A stretch of DNA of 40,114 nucleotides, taken from NCBI GenBank assembly GCA_013289825.1, contig JABCZF010000035.1, positions 1 to 40,114 of the forward strand. The letters run 5' to 3'. Both the position numbers and the translations under genes were made by a program. How positions within the stretch are numbered: the stretch's first letter is position 1; each line of letters starts with the position of its first letter. Shown piece after piece: positions 24,388 through 32,886 of this stretch. The stretch comes from Acidobacteriota bacterium. GTDB lineage: Bacteria > Acidobacteriota > Terriglobia > Acidiferrales > UBA7541. A model generated the notes under the pieces. That model searched no databases. It was not told where the DNA came from and saw nothing but the letters and a program-made list of their open reading frames with translations.

Positions 24388-24732
24388 ATGGCCGGCGACA
24401 AGTCGGATATTCTCCAGGGCACGCTGGATTTGATGGTCTTGAAGACCCTCGAGTCCATGGGACCGTTGCATGGCTACGGAATCGCTCGCCGCATCGAACA
24501 AATCAGTGAAGAGGTGCTGCAAATCAATCAGGGCACAATCTACGCTTCGCTTGTTCGCCTGATGCACAGAGGCTGGATTTCGGGTGCCTGGGGCACGTCG
24601 GACAACAACAGAAAAGCCAAGTTCTATTCGCTCACCAGAGCCGGACGGAAACAGCTCCATACCGAAGCCGAGAACTGGGAGCGCATTTCCGCAGTTATTG
24701 GCCGGGTACTGCGCAGCGCGGAGCGAGGTTAA
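24388..24732 (+). CDS. PadR-family transcriptional regulator (second)
   Basis: A 114-residue winged-helix protein beginning MAGDKSDILQGTLDLMVLKTLESMGPLHGYGIARRIEQIS, the highly conserved N-terminus of acidobacterial PadR proteins paired with ADOP permeases. The recognition region LQINQGTIYASLVRLMHRGWISG and the wing NNRKAKFYSLTRAGRKQL follow. AGGAGG lies five bases before the ATG. The ADOP gene starts five bases after its stop, so the two form an operon. It is likely an autorepressor acting at the palindrome upstream. Confidence 0.94.
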   Translation: MAGDKSDILQGTLDLMVLKTLESMGPLHGYGIARRIEQISEEVLQINQGTIYASLVRLMHRGWISGAWGTSDNNRKAKFYSLTRAGRKQLHTEAENWERISAVIGRVLRSAERG

Positions 24733-24736
24733 TGCG

Positions 24737-27399
24737 ATGCTCGCCTGGATAAGAGCGTGGGCCTCCCGAACGCGCGCGTCGCTTTCACCCCGTCAGCTTG
24801 ACCAAGAATTTGAGCACGAGCTTGACGCCCATCTGACATGCTCGCGGACGAAAATGTCCGGCGAGGCATGTCGCCAGAAGAGGCCAGACGCGCGGCCCGC
24901 ATTCGCCTGGGAGGCCAGACACAACTCAAAGAGATTAATCGTGAACTCCACGGCTTACCCGCGCTCGAAACATTTTTCCAGGACACGCGCTACGCATTCC
25001 GCATGCTGCGTAAGAATCCGGGCTTCACCGCCGTGGCCGTCCTCACGCTGGCTCTCGGCATCGGCGCGAACACGGCTATTTTTAGCGTCGTTTATGCCAT
25101 GCTCCTGAAACCATTGCCCTATTCGCGTCCGGACCAGCTGCTCACCGTGTTCGAGGCGCAGCCGAAGGCCGGGGTCAAGGCCACAGGTTGGTCGTATGCA
25201 AATTTCGCGGAGCTTCGCGAGCAAAATCGTATCTTCAGCGACATGGCGGGCAGCCAACAGCACCAACTCACGTTGACGGGCCGCGGCGAGCCGTCGGTCG
25301 TCAACACCTCGGTCGTGACGCCGGAGCTTTTCTCGGTCTTCGGCCAGAGGCCGATCCTGGGACGCCCGTTCTACCCGGACGACGGCAAACTGGGCGCGCC
25401 AGCGGTCGTGGTACTCAGCGAAAACCTGTGGCGGGGTTCGTTTGGTGCGGACCCCAAGGTCATCGGAAGCTCGATCAATTTGGACAAACGCTCTTTCACC
25501 ATCGTCGGCGTTATGCCTGCGGTGTTTCGCTTTCCGATTCTGACCGAAAGCGAGCAACTCTGGATTCCTCTGGTTCAAGATCCACTCTTCGGCAGCTGGA
25601 TGGACCGCCGGGGCGGCCATTGGCTCCAAGTCACGGGGCGGCTGAAGCCGGGCGTTTCCATGACGCAAGCGCAAGCGGAGCTGGATGCCATCGGCGCGAG
25701 GCTGGCCAAGGAGTTTCCCGCAGAGAACGACGGCTGGACCATCCGCTTTGTGACACTCCAACAGAAGATCGTCGGAAATGTGAAGTCCGCACTGCTCGTG
25801 CTTATGGGCGCCGTCGGCCTCGTGCTCCTGATCGCCTGCGCCAATATCGCCAATCTTCTTCTCACGCGGGCGACTTCTCGAGCGCGCGAGATTGCCGTGC
25901 GCACGGCCCTTGGCGCCGGCCGATCCAGAATTGTTCGGCAACTGCTTAGCGAGACGCTCGTGCTCGGACTGCTTGGCGGACTGGCCGGCATCGCTCTGGC
26001 GTACCTGGGCGTCGAAGGTTTGACCGCGCTTATGCCGCAGGACTTGCCGCAAGTGAACGCCATCAGCGTGGACAATTTTGTCTTGGGATTCGCGTTGCTT
26101 CTTTCTGCCCTCGCAAGCTGCGCGTTTGGTTTGGCACCCGCGTTGTTTGCCGCAAATTCCAATTTACAGTCTAGCCTCCGCGAAGGCGGCGCACGTTCCG
26201 GCGAGAGCAGTAATCGGCGGCGTGCCCGCAGCTTCCTGGCGGCGGGAGAAATTGCTCTCGCGATGGTGTTGCTGGTCGCGGCGGGTTTGCTGCTGAAGAG
26301 CTTTTCGAAACTCATGGCGGTCAGCCCGGGTTTTGACGCGCAGCATGTGGTGCAGGCCGACATCTCGTTGCCGCGGTTTCAGTATGCCATGCCGCAGCAA
26401 TGGGCGGCTTTCTCTCGAGAATTGCTCACGCGGCTTCAGTCCGAGCCTGGAATGCGCGATGCTGCCGTGGTTGTGCCCAGACCGATGGCCGACGGCTTCG
26501 TCAACCTTGGCTTCGACATCGTAGGAAATCCTCCGCTATCGGCGGGGACGTCCAGGACCGCGAACTATGTTTCCGTCAGTCCAGACTATTTTCGGGTGAT
26601 GCAAATCCCGCTACTCGCGGGACGCCTATTCGACCGGCACGATGTCTCCGCTTCGCCTCGCGTTTCACTGGTCAGCGAAGCAATGGCGCGGATCTATTTC
26701 CCGAATCAAAATCCGTTGGGAAAGCAGATCGTCTTTGGTTTTCCTCCTGATATCGGAGCCGTGCGCGAAATTGTCGGAGTCGTGGGTGATGTGCGCGACG
26801 TTGCGCTAGGACAGGATCCTGGAGCAATGATGTATGTTCCTTACGCCCAGGCACCTTTTTGGGGCGCGAATGTGGTGGTAAGGAGCTCGTTGAGCGCCGC
26901 TAGCGTGGCCGGCACGATTCGCCGGGATGTCCAACAGATCGATAAGGATTTGCCGGTAACGGATGTCGCGATGATGAAGGACACGATCGATGCCACCGTC
27001 GCGCAACCGAAGTTTCGCACGTTCTTGCTGGGACTGTTTGCGGCCATGGCGTTGGTGCTGGCCGCTACTGGAATTTTCGGCGTGGTTTCTTATTCGGTTT
27101 CGCGGCGCACCAACGAAATCGGCATCCGCGTAGCGCTGGGAGCTTCGCGTAATCGAATTCTGCGCATGGTCTTCGGCGAAACGCTCGTCCTGACGTGCGC
27201 GGGCCTGGTTCTTGGAGTACCTTCCGCGCTTGCCGGCTCTCACCTGCTCGGCCACCTGCTCTTCAACGTTTCGGCCAACGACCCCGCTACGCTCGCCGCC
27301 GTTGCGTTTACTCTCGCCTTGGTAGCCGCCATCGCCGGATACATCCCCGCACGTCGCGCCATGAGAGTCGATCCCATGGTCGCCCTCCGGCACGAATAA
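24737..27399 (+). pseudogene. HAAS-ADOP permease interrupted by a frameshift
   Basis: The intact gene should encode about 887 residues. It has an N-terminal HAAS-type helical segment (MLAWIRAWASRTRASLSPRQ.., starting at 24737), a linker SPEEARRAARIRLGG, then a double MacB/FtsX permease ending RVDPMVALRHE. The HAAS start is in one frame until about 24836 (LDQEFEHELDAHL) and the rest (MLADENVRRGMSPEEA...) is in another. Adding one base in CTGACATGC restores a typical junction. From ATG 24838 an 853-residue protein without the full HAAS domain is still possible, but no ribosome-binding site precedes it. The permease part has no other defects, so this may be recent, a sequencing error or a recoding site. 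Confidence 0.8.
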
Positions 27400-27471
27400 A
27401 CGGTGTTGCGCGGACAATTTGCCCTGCTCGCGAGTGCCTATCTTCTCTCGTGGTGTGCCTTGCTCGCTTGC

Positions 27472-27487
27472 CTTGGGGAAGCCCAAG
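27472..27487. terminator. Weak hairpin between convergent genes
   Basis: CTTGGG (27472-27477), loop GAAG, CCCAAG (27482-27487) lies between the ends of the ADOP gene and the convergent membrane-protein gene. It has a six-bp stem and no clear T-run, so it is a weak candidate for a bidirectional transcription end. Confidence 0.25.
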
Positions 27488-27536
27488 CGAACGCAAAAAC
27501 GCGCGGAGGGAGGTTTAGAGGAAATAAGCTAGCGGC

Positions 27537-28250
27537 TCACTGGTATTTCGCGACAACTTCTCCGTTTTCAATCTTCAGATCCGAAATGTCCGACGGTAGC
27601 TTCAGCTTTTCTCGGTTTTCCGGCGATTCCATCATCCGGCGCACAGCTGCCTCCAGCGTCGCCTGCGGGATCGGCAGCGCGCCGATCTGGCCGCTCACGG
27701 GCTCAAAGCGCAGAAAACCATTGTCTGCGCCCAGCTTGCCTTCTAGCTGGAGGGTCATCTCTTTACCGTGTACATCGAGGACTACGTATGCGCGCACGCG
27801 GTCATCGATCAACTGCACCTTTACATCCTTTACGTTCGAGCGCATCTGCTCGACATCGTCCGTGGTGGGCTGCTCGGCGTTCGGCGCTCCGTCGGTGGTA
27901 TTGCCGGGAAGCGCATTCGCGGCTGGGTTCGACGACTGGCCACCGGGAAGAACCAGATGCCATGCCAAATACGAGTTCAGTTCGGTCTCGTCCATGCGAA
28001 GTGTTGCTGGCTGGCCCTGGGCTACCGCCTGCTGCACATCCTGGAATTTCTGTTCGACGCGTGCGGCGGCTTCTGGAGTGCTCGACACAATTGGTGGAGC
28101 AGACTTATGTAGCAATAGAATCAATACGATGAGGGCGCAGGCGTAGACTGTCCAGCGCACCATTCGGAAGATCAGTACCAGCGCGGCCCTTCTGGACCCG
28201 TGGGCCTCGGGATTCGGGTTCCCGCCTGGAGGGTTGGCGACATTTGGCAT
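27537..28250 (-). CDS. Membrane-anchored protein of unknown function
   Basis: A 237-residue protein. A short cytoplasmic N-terminus (MPNVANPPGGNPNPEAHG, basic SRR) precedes one TM helix at about 24-50. The extracytoplasmic domain has a first half containing TLRMDETELNSYLAWHL. A Pro/Asn/Thr-rich insert follows, then a beta-rich end (VKVQLIDDRVRAYVVLDVHGKEMTLQLEGKL...IGALPIPQATLE). The pattern loosely recalls YpmS-like (DUF2140) envelope proteins, but this is uncertain. AAGGAG lies 7 nt before ATG 28250; a start at 28277 is less likely. It is divergent from the PlpD-like gene. Confidence 0.75.
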   Translation of the reverse strand: MPNVANPPGGNPNPEAHGSRRAALVLIFRMVRWTVYACALIVLILLLHKSAPPIVSSTPEAAARVEQKFQDVQQAVAQGQPATLRMDETELNSYLAWHLVLPGGQSSNPAANALPGNTTDGAPNAEQPTTDDVEQMRSNVKDVKVQLIDDRVRAYVVLDVHGKEMTLQLEGKLGADNGFLRFEPVSGQIGALPIPQATLEAAVRRMMESPENREKLKLPSDISDLKIENGEVVAKYQ

Positions 28251-28505
28251 GATTTGCTCCTTGCTCTTCTGGCCCAATGGCTTGGATGTGCGTTTCCGCT
28301 TCTAAGTTTCGTGTTTTCAGCGGTCCAGCGATTGGGGGGTGAGCGATCCTCAACAGCGCAGCGAGAGAGATCCGCCCTTATCCTATAACCCTAGAGTTGG
28401 CAGGTGGTTGCGCTCAGGAGAAGCAAAGTGCCCATCGCCGAAACTGGTCACCTGCCCGCTTGTCCCTTGTCCGGCGTCGGCCTTACTCTCACTGAGGAGG
28501 CCCTC

Positions 28506-30716
28506 ATGCCGCGCACTCTCGCCTATCTCCTTTTGTTGCTGTTTCCGTATTCCGCTCTAGGCCAGAACTCTCGCCCGGCGACTGGCGCCGAAGAGCGGCC
28601 CAAAGGGCGGGCACGGATCGGTGTGGCGCTGGAGGGTGGCGGCGCGCTGGGTCTCGCGCACATCGGCGTGCTCGAATGGTTCGAGGAGCATCACATCCCG
28701 GTGGATTATGTCGCGGGAACAAGTATGGGCGGGCTGGTAGGAGGCTTTTATGCTACCGGAATGAGTCCGGCAGAATTGAAGAAACTGATCGAGGGAGTCG
28801 ATTGGAATGAAATCCTGGTTGACGCAACACCTTACGAAGATCTTTCCTACCGAAGAAAAGAAGATCAGCGGGCGTACCCCAATGCTTTCATTCTTGGGCT
28901 GCGAAAAGGTTTGTCGCTACCCGGCGGTTTGAATTCCGGCCACCAGATTGGCTTGCTAATCGACCGGATAGCGCTGCCCTACTATAAATTGGAATCCTTC
29001 GAAACGCTTCCGACGCCGTTTCGCTGCGTGGCGACCGATCTGGTAAGCGGCAAGCAGGTGGTATTCGAACAAGGATCGCTGGCCGAAGCGCTGCGCGCAA
29101 CGATGTCCATTCCGGGCGCCTTCACGCCGGTGGTCGACAAGGATCGCGTGCTGGTCGACGGCGGGCTGGTGAACAATCTGCCGACCGACGTCGTGAAGCA
29201 GATGGGGGCGGACATTGTTATTGCAGTGCATCTGGACACCAAACCCGTGGAAGCGGCGGACATCAAATCTCTCTTCACCGTGCTGCAACAATCTGTCCGC
29301 GTGGTGGTGGCAGAAAGTGAATTGCGCGGGCTTGCGGGAGCGGACGCCGTGGTCAGCGTGCCGCTCGGCGGATACAGCTCGACAGACTACAAGAGGCACG
29401 AAGCGATCATGCAAAAAGGCTACAACACCGCCGATGGAAAATCGCAGTTGCTGGGAAAATTCGCGCTCAACGACGCGGAATGGCAGGAGTATGTGCAGGA
29501 TCGCGAAGCGAGGAAAAAGACCCTGGCGCCGGTGCCGCAGTTTGTCAAAGTGGAGGGGGCCGACACCGCGCAGCAGACCGAGAACATCGAGCATTATCTA
29601 ACGCCGCTGACCGGCAAACCGCTGGACACGGACAAACTTGATCGCGCGCTGACACGGCTCACCGGGGTGGGGCGGTATGACAAGGTGGGCTACCGGATTA
29701 CGGAGCGCGACGGGCAACAAGGGCTACTCATTCAGGTGAGTGAAAAGAACTATGCACCGCCCACGCTCCAGCCGGGATTTGTGGTGGACGGCTCGGCCAG
29801 TGAAGAAGTGGGCTTCACGCTGGGCACACGACTGACCTATTTGGATGTGGCGGGATTCCGTTCCGAATGGCGGACCGATTTTCTGTTTGGAAACACGTAT
29901 GGGCTGGGAAGCGAGTTGTACCGCCCGTTCACCCCGGTGAGCAAATGGTTTTTAGCGCCGCATGGCACGGCAAGCACGCGGACCTTCAAAATTTATGAGC
30001 AGGGCAATCCGCTCGCTGACTACAAGTTGGGCCAAGCCGACATCGGGATGGACGTGGGCTACGGATTCGACCGCTTCAGCGAATTGCGCTTCGGTTATGA
30101 AGTGGGCTATCTCGATACCAAGCTGCGCTTGGGCACGCCGGTGATAAATTCCGTGAGCGGACGCGTGGGCGATGCGAAACTGCATTACCAGTTCGACCAC
30201 GCGGATAGCCCTGTGATTCCGCGTAGCGGCGTGCGCTCGGAAACGACTTTCCGGTGGTTTGACACCAGTCCAGGCACGGCGAGCGCTTTTCCTTCGCTGC
30301 AGGCGAACATCGAGTATTTTCAACCGGTTTCGGCGTTAGGTTCCGTGTTCGTGAATGGCGAGGGCGGATCAACATTTGGGTTTAATGGCACGGGGATTCC
30401 CCAATTCTTTTTGGGCGGGCCGCTGACTCTAAGCGCCTACGGATTGAACGAGCTGCAGGGAAACCAATACTATTTGTTCCGCGCGGGCTATTTGCACGAT
30501 CTGTGGACGCTGCCTCCGCTCGCCGGAAAAAGAGTCTTTGTGATCGGCTCCTACGAATTTGCAAAAATGTACGCCGCGCCAAACGAAAGCAAATTCCCCA
30601 ATGATTTTGCCGCCGGCGTCCTGGCCGAAACGGTAATCGGCCCGCTCTTCGTCGGCGGCAGCGTGGGCGACACAGGCCATCACAAGTGGTTTTTCCAACT
30701 CGGCCGGGTGTTCTGA
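28506..30716 (+). CDS. Patatin-like phospholipase fused to POTRA and beta-barrel (PlpD type)
   Basis: A 736-residue exported protein. A signal peptide occupies residues 1-20. The patatin domain (about 35-330) keeps the oxyanion motif GGGALG (44-49), nucleophile Ser73 in GTSMG and the catalytic Asp218 in VDGG. A single POTRA-like domain spans about 343-413 (FVKVEGADTAQQTENIEHYL...RYDKVGYRITE). A BamA/Omp85-like barrel (about 415-736) ends in aromatic LGRVF. This is the architecture of PlpD, the type Vd autotransporter that secretes and sometimes releases a lipase, so the enzyme should act at the cell surface on phospholipids. GAGGAGG precedes ATG 28506. Confidence 0.92.
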   Translation: MPRTLAYLLLLLFPYSALGQNSRPATGAEERPKGRARIGVALEGGGALGLAHIGVLEWFEEHHIPVDYVAGTSMGGLVGGFYATGMSPAELKKLIEGVDWNEILVDATPYEDLSYRRKEDQRAYPNAFILGLRKGLSLPGGLNSGHQIGLLIDRIALPYYKLESFETLPTPFRCVATDLVSGKQVVFEQGSLAEALRATMSIPGAFTPVVDKDRVLVDGGLVNNLPTDVVKQMGADIVIAVHLDTKPVEAADIKSLFTVLQQSVRVVVAESELRGLAGADAVVSVPLGGYSSTDYKRHEAIMQKGYNTADGKSQLLGKFALNDAEWQEYVQDREARKKTLAPVPQFVKVEGADTAQQTENIEHYLTPLTGKPLDTDKLDRALTRLTGVGRYDKVGYRITERDGQQGLLIQVSEKNYAPPTLQPGFVVDGSASEEVGFTLGTRLTYLDVAGFRSEWRTDFLFGNTYGLGSELYRPFTPVSKWFLAPHGTASTRTFKIYEQGNPLADYKLGQADIGMDVGYGFDRFSELRFGYEVGYLDTKLRLGTPVINSVSGRVGDAKLHYQFDHADSPVIPRSGVRSETTFRWFDTSPGTASAFPSLQANIEYFQPVSALGSVFVNGEGGSTFGFNGTGIPQFFLGGPLTLSAYGLNELQGNQYYLFRAGYLHDLWTLPPLAGKRVFVIGSYEFAKMYAAPNESKFPNDFAAGVLAETVIGPLFVGGSVGDTGHHKWFFQLGRVF

Positions 30717-30899
30717 GATGTTGGGTGATCGAACAAGCGTATCTCCCGGGGTAGCCGGTCGCTTTCCGGTAGCGCAACTTCCCGCAAGTCTGCCGATGGG
30801 CTGGGAGTGCTCCCGATGAAAATCGGCTCACCACACTGTCGCGATTGGGCAAGCCGGGTGTAAACTGGTGTTGGTTTCGAAGTCAGGAAGGAAATCCTC

Positions 30900-31145
30900 G
30901 TGAAGCGAACCGTTTTTTTCCTGCTGCTGGTGGGCTTGAGCGTCACATGGTCGATACCGGTTAGTGCGCAGAGCCCCGGTGTTGCGGAACACCTGCGCAA
31001 GTCGCAGCAAGCGTCCAGAGCGTCGGCCAAAAAGCAGAACAGGATGTTCAAGAAGGCGTCCAAGAAACAGCGCAAAGCCCTGAAGAAATACGCCAAGGCG
31101 CAGAGAAAGGCAGCCAAAAAAGCGAATCGCCGCGCCCGATACTGA
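30900..31145 (+). CDS. Small exported Lys/Ala-rich protein
   Basis: An 81-residue protein starting at GTG 30900, with AGGAAGGAAA upstream. A clear signal peptide (MKRTVFFLLLVGLSVTWSIPVSAQS, cleavage likely after AQ or SA) is followed by a mature part of about 57 residues, more than a third Lys/Arg, with Ala, Gln and Ser and no acidic cluster (KKASKKQRKALKKYAKAQRKAAKKANRR). The composition is like histone H1 tails or cationic antimicrobial peptides. It may bind polyanions such as LPS, DNA in the matrix or wall polymers. No family is recognised; that it is a real gene rests on the leader and the ribosome-binding site. Confidence 0.7.
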   Translation: MKRTVFFLLLVGLSVTWSIPVSAQSPGVAEHLRKSQQASRASAKKQNRMFKKASKKQRKALKKYAKAQRKAAKKANRRARY

Positions 31146-31286
31146 GTGTGTATAGCTACTTGGAACGACGATGCAAGATGTGCTGTGGGCATTAGCTAGT
31201 CTGCCCGCAGTCCGCCAGCCTTCCCGAATCCGCCAAGCTAGGTGCGAACCCCTACTAAGACCGCGCGCTAAAACGAATACGGCGGC

Positions 31287-31673
31287 CTAATGCACCGCGA
31301 CGGCGGCAACTTCCCGGGGGTTGCCCATGGCGGACCACAGGATGCGCTCTGTTTCAGCGGAATCAGGCGGGCATGCGATGTAGTCGAACGCTCCGGCGCG
31401 AAGCGCGGCGAGGTAATGATCCCATTCAGCGAAACGCGACAGAACCACGACTGGTGTGGGTCTCGCCGCCGAAACGACGCCGCGGAAATCGCCATCGGGC
31501 AGAGTTTCATGGCAGAAAACCACGCCGAACTTCTCTTTGTCCATGAAGACTCGTGCTTCGTCGAGTTTCACGCAGCAGACGGAGATCAGCCCGCATCTAT
31601 TCATCGCCGCGGTTATCTTTTCATGATGTTCTTTTTCGGGAGAGATTACCAATACTTGGTTGACGTTGGCCAT
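31287..31673 (-). CDS. Degenerate response-regulator receiver domain protein
   Basis: A 128-residue single CheY-like domain (VLVISPEKEHHEKITAAMNRCGLI ... VVVLSRFAEWDHYLAALRAGAFDYIACPP). The phosphoacceptor position reads FCHETLPDG, with His55 where Asp is expected. The N-terminal acidic pair is replaced by SPE, and the conserved Lys before the cis-Pro is Cys. It therefore cannot be phosphorylated in the usual way and probably works as a protein-interaction module (pseudo-receiver). No output domain is attached. It is transcribed alone on the minus strand between small plus-strand genes. Confidence 0.82.
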   Translation of the reverse strand: MANVNQVLVISPEKEHHEKITAAMNRCGLISVCCVKLDEARVFMDKEKFGVVFCHETLPDGDFRGVVSAARPTPVVVLSRFAEWDHYLAALRAGAFDYIACPPDSAETERILWSAMGNPREVAAVAVH

Positions 31674-32228
31674 GTCTTCTACCTTCTTTCTGACCCCTCG
31701 AAGAAAACGGCCGCAATTCGTGCGGCCACCTGCTAGGTCGTGCTCATAAGTTCTCTACGTTCGGCCCGGACGCGGCTGCGCACGAGACACTAATTTCGGC
31801 CAATCGATGGGCGGGCCGCTCGATGCGAGTCACGCACACTATCAGCAAAAACTCCGCCGGACTGTACAAAATTGAACAGCAGGTACCTTTATGAACCCAT
31901 AAAGTACCGTCCGGTACTGGGATAGAGTGATATCAGCCGCAAAGCAGAGCCGGGCCGGGCGGTATCCCCCGTCTCGCCGTTTCTTTTAGTTTGCTAACTT
32001 GACTCTGGGGAGCGGTCACCGGCTTGGACTACATGAGAACCTCGTATTTCGACCCTGCGCTGACGCTTCGTGGCCCAAGCGATACCAGGAGCACGGCGTC
32101 GATCGTCTATTCTATTGTGCGGCGCTCGCGGACACGCCGCTTAGCCTGATCAAAGGAAATACTCCGGAAACCCCACAAGTGTGCGAAATGGGGCTGTATG
32201 GCTCCCGCCGAGCTGTGAGGATGGGAGC
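31674..32228. other. Noncoding 555-bp stretch with palindromes
   Basis: No credible gene is seen. Reading frames lack domains and ribosome-binding sites. It holds the compound palindrome at 31882-31918 and presumably the divergent promoters for the receiver gene (minus) and the 128-residue protein (plus). Confidence 0.5.
31882..31918. promoter_or_regulatory. Overlapping palindromes with GGTAC motif
   Basis: Two inverted repeats share sequence. The first is GGTAC-c-TTTATG (31882-31893) with CATAAAGTACC (31898-31908), perfect apart from one bulged C. The second is the perfect AGTACCG (31903-31909) / CGGTACT (31912-31918) with a 2-bp spacer. GGTAC or its complement thus occurs three times in 37 bp. 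This looks like a cluster of operator half-sites for a dimeric regulator; Crp/Fnr proteins encoded nearby are candidates, by inference only. Confidence 0.55.
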
Positions 32229-32615
32229 ATGCTGCATAAGAAAGCCAAGACCGCCGGCAAGGAACCTGGCGACGCGTTACGAGCCAGCGTTAGGAAAGAG
32301 ATGGCGGAGCCGCGCATGGCCAAGTCCGCAAGAACCATGGAACGGACCCTGGACAGGGGCCGCATTCCAGTACGGCCAAACACCACCATGTCTGGAACAG
32401 TCGACAAAATCATTCCGTCTCGCAGCCGGAGACGGCCGGAAGGGGCGCAGATTGGTGTTGACAAGGCTGCCCTCCGGCATCGAGACCTCCGTATTGAAAA
32501 TTCGTTAACCGACGACAGCGGCGATGAGGTAAAGCTCAAAAAAGGCGCTCACGTCGAGGTAACCATCGAAACCGAACCCACGAAGGCAATCGCCAAAAGC
32601 AAAAAAAGCAGCTAG
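32229..32615 (+). CDS. Conserved-looking small basic protein, function unknown
   Basis: A 128-residue protein with no signal peptide or TM helix. The N-terminal half is strongly basic (MLHKKAKTAGKEPGDALR..RRKEM-like, RTMERTLDRGRIPVRPNTTMSGTVDKII). The C-terminal half has a compact beta-like segment (LRIENSLTDDSGDEVKLKKGAHVEVTIETEP) followed by a Lys/Ser tail. ATG 32229 follows GAGGATGGGAGC. I recall similar hypothetical proteins from Acidobacteria but cannot confirm this. The basic N-terminus suggests nucleic-acid or membrane contact. It sits among small regulatory genes. Confidence 0.65.
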   Translation: MLHKKAKTAGKEPGDALRASVRKEMAEPRMAKSARTMERTLDRGRIPVRPNTTMSGTVDKIIPSRSRRRPEGAQIGVDKAALRHRDLRIENSLTDDSGDEVKLKKGAHVEVTIETEPTKAIAKSKKSS

Positions 32616-32703
32616 CTTGCCCCGCGTGAGAGGGCCGAACCGGGCGTGCGTCTTGGCGGCCGCTGCGCTGCGAGGGACGGAGTTGCGGTGGTGACGGGGT
32701 CTA

Positions 32704-32886
32704 TCAACTCCGACGATCTTGCGTGCGATTCTTCTCGAGAGCTTCCATAGCGACAAACTTACGGTCTATATGGGGGTTTGCGCGCGGAGCACCCGTGTTC
32801 AGCACACAACGTTTCCCGGCAGGTACACCACAAGCAGGACAGGCGACCGAGAATAACTCTTGGGGCGTGAGTGATTTCTTTTTCAT
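32704..32886 (-). CDS. Small zinc-finger protein, phage-type CPxC...PH
   Basis: A 60-residue protein whose core CPACGVPAGKRCVLNTGAPR-ANPHIDR gives a Cys-Cys-Cys-His set spaced like the short zinc-binding domains common in actinophage and phage-derived proteins (CPxCxxxPGxxCxxxxGxxRxxPHxxR). ATG 32886 (MKKKSLTPQELF) is the simplest start. An in-frame ATG at 32907 or 32970 cannot be excluded, because no Shine-Dalgarno stands out. It probably binds DNA or RNA. There are no phage genes around, so it is likely a domesticated host gene. Confidence 0.7.
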   Translation of the reverse strand: MKKKSLTPQELFSVACPACGVPAGKRCVLNTGAPRANPHIDRKFVAMEALEKNRTQDRRS

